Shown here: piece after piece, positions 20,758-29,470 of the stretch
Position numbering within the stretch: position 1 is the first letter of the stretch
Layout of the letters: each line of letters starts with the position of its first letter
Assembly: GCA_947367565.1 (NCBI GenBank)
Contig: CANBEI010000002.1
Coordinates: 1-60,888, forward strand
Reading direction: 5' to 3'
From: an uncultured Candidatus Saccharibacteria bacterium
Lineage (GTDB): Bacteria > Patescibacteriota > Saccharimonadia > Saccharimonadales > Saccharimonadaceae
DNA: 60,888 nt
The notes under the pieces: generated by a model
Databases searched by the model: none
What the model saw: only the letters and a program-made list of their open reading frames with translations
What the model was told of the DNA's origin: nothing
Program-made: the position numbers and the translations under genes

Positions 20758-21216
20758 TTACTCTATTCGCTTCAAACTTGCTCCTGCGATTTCTATATTG
20801 TCGTCATCTATGATATTGACAGTCTGACTTAGGCTTTCCCCTAAAACACTTGTGATGTCTAAAACATACCTATCATCTTCCTTATAAAAAGCATACGTAT
20901 CGTTTGGGCTATAGAAGTTGCAGTTATTTCCATCAAATATCACAATTGCTCCCGGTTGTGCCTGTCCGAATCCGCTATCGCCAATACTTTTCCATTTGCC
21001 AGTAATATCATAAGAATCCGGAACTATATAGGAAGAGTCTGAGGATTCTATATCTAATTCTGCATTACTGGATGTCAGTTTAGCACAATCAATAGTCCTG
21101 CTCCCATCCAAACTGACATATTTCCAATCTTTAGTATTAGCCGCATCATCCATACAAATTAACCCGTCACCGACATCACCAAATGTATGTAAGCCCATCA
21201 AGCATAGACAAGTCAT
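20758..21216 (-). CDS. hypothetical protein, continues the WG-like protein in another frame
   Basis: ORF overlaps the end of 21176-22498; coding-like. Confidence 0.4.
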   Translation of the reverse strand: MTCLCLMGLHTFGDVGDGLICMDDAANTKDWKYVSLDGSRTIDCAKLTSSNAELDIESSDSSYIVPDSYDITGKWKSIGDSGFGQAQPGAIVIFDGNNCNFYSPNDTYAFYKEDDRYVLDITSVLGESLSQTVNIIDDDNIEIAGASLKRIE

Positions 21217-22498
21217 CCACTCCGGGAGTATAAATTGTGCCGTCTGGACCTATGATTTTTGTCATCTGGTCTATTGTCGCTTGCAAATATCCATTAGCTG
21301 AATCATTGGGGTTAGCATTATCAATTCTAATTGGTGTATATGAAAGATTTCCTTGTTTATCTATAATGGATGCATACCAATCCCCATCTGCCCCCGTCAT
21401 AACTATCGGAGCGTATCCATCGCTAAATGATCCACCGCTGATATCATTCTCCTTATACTGTTCTAAGGATATGACGAGATTCCAATCTTTATCGTAATAG
21501 CCAACCTCATTCGGATGATAATACGTTGTGCCAAATATCAGCCCTTCGCCATAGCTGGAATCTGAGAGAAAATCATCTTTTTTAGAGATTGCGTTTTCTA
21601 ATGCCCCACACCCATCTCGCCACGGTTCTTCGTAGTCACTATTAATTATGTACGCAAATTTAGTATTTCCATCCTTAATAACAATGGCTGTATATCCTTC
21701 GTAGAAATTTCCTACCACCTTTTCCATGCACCAACCACGAGCATATGGAAATGGAGAAAAATATTCTGTTGCGACATTGTACAACCCAGAAGGTAAAACG
21801 ATGTAGTTTTCTCCTATGTATCGAATGGACGAACAGTAATTAAATTCATCTATCCATTTTTCCGGACGAAATTGTTCATCACTTACTTGCATTTCGTTTA
21901 AGATGTTTCCGTCCTTGTCTATAGTGCCGTAACGCCACTCATCTGTATCAAAATTTCGGATGTGTTGAGCCACGAAAAAATGGCCATTCCCATATGCTAG
22001 GATCAAATAACCGCCATCAGGAGTGATTTGGCTTTCATAAAGCACATTTCCCTCTGAATCGATAATTCCGCAGGGAGATTCCTCGGTATTATTTTCTCTG
22101 TAAAACGCAACTCCATCCTGAAACGGGGAGACATAAAATAATTGGCTGTCTGCTTGGTACACTAATTTTCCGTCAGTATCTATAACTCCTGTACAAAAAC
22201 TATAATAACTGTCCTTGGAAAAATCTACCCATGCACGTTCATCAGAAAACGGGCGCAACTTCGTAAATGGATAAGTTTCTAGAACTACTTCTTCAGGTTC
22301 TTCGTAGATATCTTCCTCATAATCCGTGTCCATTTCTTCATACTCCGAATCATCTTCCCATGCGTCCGTATTATCTACTGCGGCGGAACTGCTATCTGCA
22401 GAACTGCCGCATCCACTAAGCAGTATGCTAAACAACAACGCTACTGTTAAAAGTTTGTTTTTCATGTCGTTTTTCTCCTTTAAACTATTCCCAATCAA
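21176..22498 (-). CDS. lipoprotein with WG-like repeats
   Basis: Lipobox LLSGCGSSADSS; repeats such as GVIDTDGKLVYQ, GIIDSEGNVLYE, GTIDKDGNILNE. Confidence 0.65.
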   Translation of the reverse strand: MIGNSLKEKNDMKNKLLTVALLFSILLSGCGSSADSSSAAVDNTDAWEDDSEYEEMDTDYEEDIYEEPEEVVLETYPFTKLRPFSDERAWVDFSKDSYYSFCTGVIDTDGKLVYQADSQLFYVSPFQDGVAFYRENNTEESPCGIIDSEGNVLYESQITPDGGYLILAYGNGHFFVAQHIRNFDTDEWRYGTIDKDGNILNEMQVSDEQFRPEKWIDEFNYCSSIRYIGENYIVLPSGLYNVATEYFSPFPYARGWCMEKVVGNFYEGYTAIVIKDGNTKFAYIINSDYEEPWRDGCGALENAISKKDDFLSDSSYGEGLIFGTTYYHPNEVGYYDKDWNLVISLEQYKENDISGGSFSDGYAPIVMTGADGDWYASIIDKQGNLSYTPIRIDNANPNDSANGYLQATIDQMTKIIGPDGTIYTPGVDDLSMLDGLTYIW

Positions 22499-23702
22499 TT
22501 AAATGGCAGGAGTATTGATCTGATTCTAATAAACCTATAGTATTATTAGATATTTCAGGATGACCCTCCCAAGTAGAAAACTGATACTCCTCTCCATCTG
22601 TAATTTCGACACTCTTAGCAAAGGAGAGGTCTTCCATATTTACTATATAAATCTCAAAAAGATGTTGCTCCTCATCCGTACAGGCTAAGCATGCAAACTG
22701 CGTCCCATCAGGATTCCCGATACCGAATTGACAACCATAATTTTCAGGCTTATAACGATAAATACCTGTTTCAGCAAAGATGTCAATAGACCGTTCAGAC
22801 GTAGTCCCACTGCCTACATTGTAAAACATCCAATCCTCATCCTCGTTTATCCAAGAGCACCCGCTACCAAGGCCCCTTTCTGTAAAAGGATTTGAACTTT
22901 GTACAACATTTTCAATGCTCATATCGGAACTTTGTACAACATTTTCAATGCTCATATCGGAAATTGGCACAGAATAGAATTGAAGACGAGTCTCATGTAT
23001 ATATTCGCCAAATACAAAATAGTCGTCGAGGAATCCAACCGCACTATATCCAATTCCATACTCTGACTCTAAGCCGAGATAGTCAGTTACATCAAAGAAC
23101 TCTCCATTCTTATCCATCCATCCCGCTGTGCGTAACCCGGTCTCTGCGGAATATTTGTCAAGAGCCATCCTGCTGTAATTTTCATTAAACATTTCCCTAT
23201 TCGCAATCTCACCCACTAAGCGTGGTGAATATGGTATGATATAGCCATCTACACCATCTTTAGGGAGATCAAAACTAAAGTCGTTAACTGAATCGCTTGC
23301 GCCAGTGTCAATGTTAAGGCAAGTTAGAGAAACTGTTGCATGGTAGTTCTCTGAATCGGGGCTGTCAATGAAGATTCTTTGGATGATAAGACCATTGTAC
23401 TCTATTGCTTCTTCTTCATCTTCTTGATATGGATTAAAATCACTTTCTGTCTCCCAATCATTTTCTGCCTCCGCTTGGCTATTTTCGTTCATGTTAAGAG
23501 GCTCGTCAGAAATGGTTTCATTAGTATCATTTTTCGCACAAGCGCATAATGACAATGTCAACAATACCGTCAACAACGCCGTAAATCCTTTTCTCAATTT
23601 TCTTCTCCTCCTTTTCGTAGTCGGTTCATATAAAATACGCCAATTATTTTGACGTAGCATAAGCCTCCTCCCTGCTTTTATTGAACCCTGTCTTAACAAC
23701 AA
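22485..23702 (-). CDS. lipoprotein of unknown function
   Basis: TLSLCACAKNDTNE lipobox; contains tandem duplication SDMSIENVVQS. Confidence 0.6.
   Translation of the reverse strand: MLLRQGSIKAGRRLMLRQNNWRILYEPTTKRRRRKLRKGFTALLTVLLTLSLCACAKNDTNETISDEPLNMNENSQAEAENDWETESDFNPYQEDEEEAIEYNGLIIQRIFIDSPDSENYHATVSLTCLNIDTGASDSVNDFSFDLPKDGVDGYIIPYSPRLVGEIANREMFNENYSRMALDKYSAETGLRTAGWMDKNGEFFDVTDYLGLESEYGIGYSAVGFLDDYFVFGEYIHETRLQFYSVPISDMSIENVVQSSDMSIENVVQSSNPFTERGLGSGCSWINEDEDWMFYNVGSGTTSERSIDIFAETGIYRYKPENYGCQFGIGNPDGTQFACLACTDEEQHLFEIYIVNMEDLSFAKSVEITDGEEYQFSTWEGHPEISNNTIGLLESDQYSCHLIDWE
22894..22959. repeat. 33-bp perfect tandem duplication (2 copies) within CDS
   Basis: gaactttgtacaacattttcaatgctcatatcg at 22894-22926 and 22927-22959. 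Confidence 0.95.
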
Positions 23703-23976
23703 AAAATCACGGTCTCCAAACCGCTAAAAAATAAGATGTAACACAATAGTGATATTGATACAATTTTAACATCAAATCAGGCTATATTCAAGAGAATGTT
23801 CATACTAAAATAAAGAAAATTTGCAAATCCTATAAAAATAACGACTGATTTATGGCAAAAACAGCGGATGTTGGGCGAGCAAGATGTAACATACTCACTA
23901 ATATGTTACAAAAGCCCCCTTGTCCGGGGATACGCTATAATCAGCCGTATCTTACGACAAGGGGGCTTTATCAATT

Positions 23977-24549
23977 ATGGCAGCAACAGAACCGATTAGA
24001 GACAAGAAACAGTTAAAGGAACTCGCTGATTATTTTTTACGCAAAGGACAGCTTCGTAACTATATACTGGTTGTTATGGGAACATATACCGTGCTTCGTA
24101 TCAGCGACTTACTCCGGCTAAAGTGGTCGGATGTATATGATGAGGAAAGGCAGGAGTTCCGTGACCATATTACTGTAGTAGAAAAGAAAACTAAGAAAGA
24201 GCGCACGATTGCCCTGAATCCGCAACTACTTGGCGCGCTCCGGCAGTATTACGCTCATCGCCGGGGAGAATATGTATTTGCCAATAACCGCAAAGAGCCA
24301 AAAGCTATCAGCCGAGTGCAGGCGTGGCGGATAATCCATGCGGCAGTGGCAGAGCTTGGGATTGCCGGGAAGATTGCCTGCCATTCTTTAAGGAAGACCT
24401 GGGGGTATCATACCGTGAAAGATAATAAAGTGGCATTGGCCGTAGTTGTAGACATTTATAATCACAGTAGTTATGAGATTACGAAGCGTTACCTTGGAAT
24501 TACACAAGATGAACGGGATGAAGCATATCTGGGGATGAAGCTGTTCTGA
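23977..24549 (+). CDS. short tyrosine recombinase (FimB/XerD-like catalytic domain)
   Basis: YTVLRISDLLRLKWSDV, ACHSLRKTWGYHTVK, YNHSSYEITKRYLGI. Confidence 0.88.
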   Translation: MAATEPIRDKKQLKELADYFLRKGQLRNYILVVMGTYTVLRISDLLRLKWSDVYDEERQEFRDHITVVEKKTKKERTIALNPQLLGALRQYYAHRRGEYVFANNRKEPKAISRVQAWRIIHAAVAELGIAGKIACHSLRKTWGYHTVKDNKVALAVVVDIYNHSSYEITKRYLGITQDERDEAYLGMKLF

Positions 24550-24651
24550 GATGTTAATTGAATGAAATTTTTCCAATTAGGAGGGCGTGAAAATAAGTGC
24601 GCTCTGTTTTGTAATGGAAAAATATATCCGGTATCTATCTTCTTTTCTCCA

Positions 24652-24960
24652 TTAGGCACTACCTGGGTAGAGGCAGCGGAGGGAGAAACCACCATAGCGA
24701 ATGTAGTAGTCTGACGGATTAACATACGTAGGATGCATGCCCAAGTAGTAGGCGTGGGTAGACGATTTGGGGGTACGTGACCAAGCACGACCATACTCAC
24801 CAACGTTGCTAACATAACCATAGCTGAGGTAGACATACCCGCTACGGACAAAAGCCAATGGTAATTGTACTATGGTGGTGGCGCCGGAGGTACTGATTAT
24901 ATTGGAGCATTCATCTCCCTTGTCAATTTTCGCCAGACCATGACTGCTATTTTTGGTGAT
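24652..24960 (-). other. DGR-variable-region-like C-terminal cassette (VR2), open frame without ATG
   Basis: Frame after an upstream TGA: ITKNSSHGLAKIDKGDECSNIISTSGATTIVQLPLAFVRSGYVYLSYGYVSNVGEYGRAWSRTPKSSTHAYYLGMHPTYVNPSDYYIRYGGFSLRCLYPGSA*. Confidence 0.6.
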
Positions 24961-25024
24961 TCATGGTATGGACGCCCACACCATCTTGTCATATGATGTC
25001 GTCCTGTAAAGGAGGCGTACAAAA

Positions 25025-25321
25025 ATGGATGAGAAAGATTTTATGGAACTGCTTATAACAGAACGGATGGGAATGCACTGCGAGAAGTTTAAGGAGGACT
25101 ATCCACCCACACCGGAGCAACTGGAAGAGGCAGAAAAAGCCAGTATTGCTCATGACAAAGTATTCTCAGTGCTGGATGCCGAACACCGCAAACTACTGGA
25201 GTTTTGTGAGGATGTGGAAATTGAGGAATCTTCACGAGAAAACAAGTATTATTACAGGGCGGGGATTAAAGATGGGGTAAATCTTGACCGTTTGGTAAAA
25301 CAGATGAAAAGCACTGATTAG
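25025..25321 (+). CDS. hypothetical mobile-element protein
   Basis: RBS aaaggaggcg; 98 aa charged protein. Confidence 0.55.
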   Translation: MDEKDFMELLITERMGMHCEKFKEDYPPTPEQLEEAEKASIAHDKVFSVLDAEHRKLLEFCEDVEIEESSRENKYYYRAGIKDGVNLDRLVKQMKSTD

Positions 25322-25575
25322 CTATCTTCATGTATTGGCAGTAGCAATTTCTATAAGCGGCAATATAATCTATGTTAGAATTGAATCGTGGATAGTTTTG
25401 TCCATGGAAACTACTGCCAGCCATTGAGATCAGGCTCCGACTGCCAAAGGTTTTCTAGTTCAAAGATCGTGAAGTTTCTCTTCCTATTATTTCATAGGAA
25501 AACATGGAAGACTGGGATTTAGCTACAGCTATGGCTGCGGCTAAAAATAGCAAACTTCTTCACCTGCGCTTGTTC

Positions 25576-25759
25576 TGGCTTTTGTCCGTAGCGATGCTAT
25601 CAATGTTAACGATGGTAAGATGTGGAATCTGGGCAACTGGGGTAACGGCTGGTCGCGTACGGCTTTATCATCTACCAACGCCTACAACCTTGCGTTTAAT
25701 CCTACAGAGGTCTACCCATCAAACAACAACAACCGTTGGAACGGTCTCCCCCTCCGCTG
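25576..25759 (+). other. Asn-codon-rich, DGR-template-repeat-like cassette
   Basis: Frame LAFVRSDAINVNDGKMWNLGNWGNGWSRTALSSTNAYNLAFNPTEVYPSNNNNRWNGLPLR*; AAC/AAT at 13 positions; shares TGGCTTTTGTCCGTAGCG and CCCTCCGCTG ends with VR1/VR2. Confidence 0.5.
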
Positions 25760-25795
25760 AAGTTTTGGCCGGTTTCGGTGCCGATCTTGGAGAAA

Positions 25796-25821
25796 AGCCC
25801 CTGCTAACTGTAGCGGGGGCT
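25796..25821. terminator. 11-bp hairpin downstream of the template-like cassette
   Basis: AGCCCCTGCTA-ACTG-TAGCGGGGGCT followed by ATAATTTTAT. Confidence 0.7.
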
Positions 25822-25917
25822 ATAATTTTATAAGTGTTACTGGGGCGAGAGATAATACGCAGTTTGCGGATAGTTCGTATATTTTACTTAGCGCAATTTA
25901 TATCCCTTGTGGGTAAT

Positions 25918-26403
25918 TTATTCTTGTTTATAATCCCATCGGCTTCTAATTTTCACACCATGGCTCCTTAAGCAATTAAGAATAGTTTGTGGATTTACGC
26001 CAAACTGTTTCGCAATTTTTTCAGCAGTAATTTCATTTTTATACATTGCAATTACCTCATCCGCATCTAGCCTGGCTTGTACTTTGCTCCTAGTGACGTT
26101 CACACCTTGCCTCCTTAACATATTTGCTATAGTGGTTTTACAGACTCCGAACATTTCTCCTATTTTACGGGTACTCTTTCCGGCTTGATATAAGGAAACT
26201 ATTTCTTGTAATTCATCCTCGTTAAACTCTCTGTGAGTTTGAGTTAAATGTTTTACTGCCAATTCTCCATATTCATCAACTTGTTTGTTGCCAGCCGTGA
26301 TGTTTTCTGATAAAATATGTTCAGGCGGACAATCAGGAAGCTGAGATTTGAATTTCAGTATGGTTTGATATTTTTTGGAGTCAAGCCCTGATAATTCCAC
26401 CAT
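25918..26403 (-). CDS. DNA-binding protein with two resolvase-type HTH repeats
   Basis: EIVSLYQAGKSTRKIGEMFGVCKTTIANMLRRQGV and EVIAMYKNEITAEKIAKQFGVNPQTILNCLRSHGVKIR. Confidence 0.65.
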   Translation of the reverse strand: MVELSGLDSKKYQTILKFKSQLPDCPPEHILSENITAGNKQVDEYGELAVKHLTQTHREFNEDELQEIVSLYQAGKSTRKIGEMFGVCKTTIANMLRRQGVNVTRSKVQARLDADEVIAMYKNEITAEKIAKQFGVNPQTILNCLRSHGVKIRSRWDYKQE

Positions 26404-26516
26404 TCGACTCGCTATAATGGGTCACTTTGGTTTTTCGGAGCCTCGCTCGTCTAAAGACGCGCTTTGTCTCCTCAAAATCCAAATTGCCGCCATTCTAGCA
26501 TCGTCTCTAGCTTCGT

Positions 26517-26591
<75 letters not shown>

Positions 26592-26700
26592 TAAAGAATG
26601 ACTATTTTTATATAATCTTTCATCATACTTTTATGGTGTAAAGGTTCTGTTTATTGTTCCTATGTTATCACTCGCTTATGCTTTTGTCAAGCATAAATTG

Positions 26701-27258
26701 TTAAGTGGAGTGATATTTTTTGTATTGCTCCTCTAAATCATTGTCTACCACATAAGCATACATCATAGTCGTATCTAGCGATCTGTGCCCCATCATGGCG
26801 CTTAAATACCTCATATTACCGTTGTTCCGTAAGAAATTCGTGGCATAGCTATGGCGCAGAGTATGCGGCGTTACATGTTTTACGATTCCTGCCCTACGTG
26901 CGGCGTTTTTGACTAATAGCTCTACGTTAGTTCTGGTCATCCGCTCCTGAGATTGGAATGACACGACTAAAGCATTAGAACGGTCTTTCCTTGCTTCAAG
27001 ATATTGCTCCATGAGTTTTTCAGTGCGCGAGTCAATAAAACATAATCTAACCTTCCCTCCTTTGCCAGTAACGGTAAACTTACGCTGATAAATTTGGTCT
27101 CGGTTGAGGCTGGTAAATTCAGCCAATCGGATTCCGAAGCTATATAGCAATGAGATGACGAATTTAGCTCTTAAATTAGGCGCGCTACTAATCATTCTCG
27201 ACACTTCCTCCTCCGTCAAAAATGTGGGGTTGGCATCCGCTCTCTGAGGCACTGGCAC
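26701..27258 (-). CDS. tyrosine integrase, catalytic part (GTG start)
   Basis: FGIRLAEFTSLNRDQI, TPHTLRHSYATNFLRNNGNMRYLSAMMGHRSLDTTMMYAYV. Confidence 0.85.
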   Translation of the reverse strand: MPVPQRADANPTFLTEEEVSRMISSAPNLRAKFVISLLYSFGIRLAEFTSLNRDQIYQRKFTVTGKGGKVRLCFIDSRTEKLMEQYLEARKDRSNALVVSFQSQERMTRTNVELLVKNAARRAGIVKHVTPHTLRHSYATNFLRNNGNMRYLSAMMGHRSLDTTMMYAYVVDNDLEEQYKKYHST

Positions 27259-27500
27259 TAAGCGAGTACCCTACGTAATTTTATGATATATCCGCGCACG
27301 GTGTTCGATGATCTTGTTTTGTTAATACATTCTACCCACCTCCGAATATCCTCTATAGTTAAGCTCTCTATAGTTTTATTCTTGAAGAAAGCTGATAGAT
27401 TTTTGGAAACATAATCGTGTGTTTCCTCTGTTCTGGGAGACTGCCTACGCATCCGCATGTAATCATTCTTATACATATTGAATGCTTCCGAAATTAACAT
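27258..27500 (-). CDS. tyrosine integrase N-terminal SAM-like part
   Basis: DYVSKNLSAFFKNKTIESLTIEDIRRWVECINKTRSSNTVRGYIIKLRRVLA*; stop overlaps the GTG of 26701-27258. Confidence 0.7.
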   Translation of the reverse strand: MLISEAFNMYKNDYMRMRRQSPRTEETHDYVSKNLSAFFKNKTIESLTIEDIRRWVECINKTRSSNTVRGYIIKLRRVLA

Positions 27501-27566
27501 AAAAATACTCCTCCCACCGCTTAAGGTTTGATATTGCGAGGGGAGGAGTTGAACCTTTTTGAGATA

Positions 27567-27941
27567 TTAGGCTGCCGAGTAGGCGTGGCGATAGTATTGC
27601 CGCTTCGCCTTTTGTTCCTGGTAAAGTCGTGATTTTACCAGTTGTTTGTAGCAGAGCTTATTAAACCGTGCTGCCGGACATCTTATTCCTGGCTGAGTCG
27701 CCATTTTAAGCGCCCAATCAATGTAGTTGCTGCTAATAAATCGTACTACGTCACAAAATAGTGCGCGACCGGCGTCTGAGCCAAGTTGCTTAACGATGTC
27801 GTCTACTCTGGCATCGACTAGTTCTTCCGCTAGCGCCTCTTTCCTAATTGCTCCACTCAATGTCATTGTCATTGGAGATTTCTTTAGAAATCTACCATTG
27901 CCATTGTCAATGAGTTCATTGATTCCCTGTACGCTCCCCAT
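27567..27941 (-). CDS. hypothetical prophage protein
   Basis: 124 aa, between integrase and invertible segment. Confidence 0.5.
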   Translation of the reverse strand: MGSVQGINELIDNGNGRFLKKSPMTMTLSGAIRKEALAEELVDARVDDIVKQLGSDAGRALFCDVVRFISSNYIDWALKMATQPGIRCPAARFNKLCYKQLVKSRLYQEQKAKRQYYRHAYSAA

Positions 27942-28094
27942 ATCTACCTCCTGTTAAATTATTGCACCAAAAAGCCCGACCGCTCGTCATCACGGCTTTT
28001 GGTTGTTTGCTTTCGTGGGTTCACAAAAACATTATGTACGGTTAGACGTGATTCGAGCGCGACCTGCGTCTGAGCCGAGTTGTACCTATGGAGC

Positions 28095-28131
28095 CTAAAA
28101 AGCCCCAACCTCTCATCGAGAGGCGGGGCTT
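28095..28131. terminator. strong hairpin
   Basis: AAAGCCCC-aa-CCTCTC-atc-GAGAGG-c-GGGGCTT. Confidence 0.7.
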
Positions 28132-28204
28132 CAAAGTTCGTTATCTTATGCTTCTATAATAGCGCACTTTAGTCTCATTGTCAATAGTGGCTAGTCTACT
28201 TTTC

Positions 28205-28908
28205 AATGTCGCACAACGTTGATTGGGAGACGTTTGGAGAGACGATAACGGTTAAGAAATATAGTTTAACCTTACAATCTAATCCCTACGTAGCGCCGTT
28301 CACGGCACAACATTATATTGATTTGGCACCCGATATGAAAACTTATGGCACGCCAATCGCGGTATCAGCGCGTGGCGGAAGTGGTGAAGGTATACCAGCC
28401 TATATAGATTACAGCAGTAAAAGAGTTAATGTAACAGGTATGGCCGAGCGGTCCAAGGCAACGGCCTGCGTTACATTTGCCAAGAGCGATATTGTGCAGC
28501 TCCTTACTGCTCAATAGTTGTTCGCGTTAGATAAATACGGTCTATGAAAACTCGAATTTCTAAACCCATTTTCCCGGGATGAAATAGCCTCGCCTAAAGT
28601 TCCAGTTCGGATTATTACCACTAATCTCAATTACATCACCTTTTGCAACCGGTATTATGCCGTAGACGGCATTTGGCGTAGCTCCGTTGCTACCTTTAAT
28701 TTCCGTGATATAATCAACGATTTGCTTACCGTTAACTTTTACAATCACCTCGGTCTGATTAAAGGTATAAGCATTGAGATTGAGAGACACCCACCCGTTG
28801 CCAGGAACAGTGAGGATACCTCCACCGGTGATAAGGTTGTCTGTACTCATATTCGCATAGTCAGGAACAAAAGCTTTCATTGTCTCCCAATCAACGTTGT
28901 GCGACATT
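28205..28908. other. putative invertible tail-fibre segment bounded by 27-bp perfect inverted repeats
   Basis: aatgtcgcacaacgttgattgggagac at 28205-28231 (+) and 28882-28908 (-), in-frame in both ORFs (MSHNVDWET). Confidence 0.85.
28206..28517 (+). CDS. silent alternative tail-fibre C-terminal cassette (103 aa)
   Basis: Begins MSHNVDWET, identical to codons 188-196 of the convergent gene; no upstream fibre domain in this orientation. Confidence 0.75.
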   Translation: MSHNVDWETFGETITVKKYSLTLQSNPYVAPFTAQHYIDLAPDMKTYGTPIAVSARGGSGEGIPAYIDYSSKRVNVTGMAERSKATACVTFAKSDIVQLLTAQ

Positions 28909-29468
28909 ATTTTACCTGCCAAAGTCGCTCTTTGGATACCGATATTGGTGTTCGTAATTGTCGTTGCGTTTGACGCAACCGTTACATTCGCAATGACGCC
29001 GTAGCAGGCCTGTGAGCCGGTAGCGCCATCCGCAGTAATCGCTGTCCGGATTTCCGTTTCGGTAGGGGGTATAGGGTTGGCCGACGCTGCGCCATTGACG
29101 ATGATGAGGCCGCAAGACGCTGGACTACCCGTTACGTTACTTTGGTTGGTTGCGAGCGACAAGTCGTCCGTATACGCAACAATACTGGAAATACGCGAAT
29201 TGGATGCAGGTGTCGTGAGCGTAATCGCTTGCTGGCCGACGAGGTCGAGTGCAATGCGATACCCGGCCGGATTCTTCGCCAAGACGACGTCCGGGCAGCT
29301 TGGCGTGCCGCCGATCAAGACGTTCAGGTCAGCCACCGTATTTGGGATTACGCCGTTACCGTCCAGCAAACCATCAGTAAACCCTTGACACCAACCGTTT
29401 GCTTCATAGATACTTGCGCGACCGCCGCGCCGCGCTCGTACTCGTACAATATCACCAGGATTCGTCAT
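28560..29468 (-). CDS. tail-fibre / receptor-binding-like protein with switchable C-terminus
   Basis: 302 aa; internal GKIMSHNVDWETMKAF at codon ~188; followed by cell-lysis gene; Thr/Asn/Gly-rich. Confidence 0.65.
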   Translation of the reverse strand: MTNPGDIVRVRARRGGRASIYEANGWCQGFTDGLLDGNGVIPNTVADLNVLIGGTPSCPDVVLAKNPAGYRIALDLVGQQAITLTTPASNSRISSIVAYTDDLSLATNQSNVTGSPASCGLIIVNGAASANPIPPTETEIRTAITADGATGSQACYGVIANVTVASNATTITNTNIGIQRATLAGKIMSHNVDWETMKAFVPDYANMSTDNLITGGGILTVPGNGWVSLNLNAYTFNQTEVIVKVNGKQIVDYITEIKGSNGATPNAVYGIIPVAKGDVIEISGNNPNWNFRRGYFIPGKWV

Positions 29469-29470
29469 GC

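Noticed and set aside
20454-25759. Direct TR-to-VR parentage between 25576-25759 and the VR1/VR2 cassettes
   Set aside because: Codon alignment shows many non-adenine mismatches (e.g. GCT/CAC, TGG/CTC, GCG/TAC), so only homology with a DGR-like pattern is claimed, not a matched pair.
25504-25833. ORF-track protein MEDWDLATAMAAAKNSKLLHLRLFWLL... as a real CDS
   Set aside because: It reads the template-like cassette out of the frame shared with VR1/VR2; the meaningful frame is LAFVRSDAINVNDG..., which lacks a start.
3769-26516. Exact right boundary of the serine-recombinase element
   Set aside because: No second copy of the tRNA-Ala 3' sequence was found; serine recombinases need only short cores, so the end cannot be placed by eye.
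28438-28470. tRNA 5'-half-like string GGTATGGCCGAGCGGTCCAAGGCAACGGCCTGC in the silent fibre cassette
   Set aside because: Resembles a class II tRNA D-arm but has no matching 3' half, and the fibre reading frame is continuous; likely coincidence.
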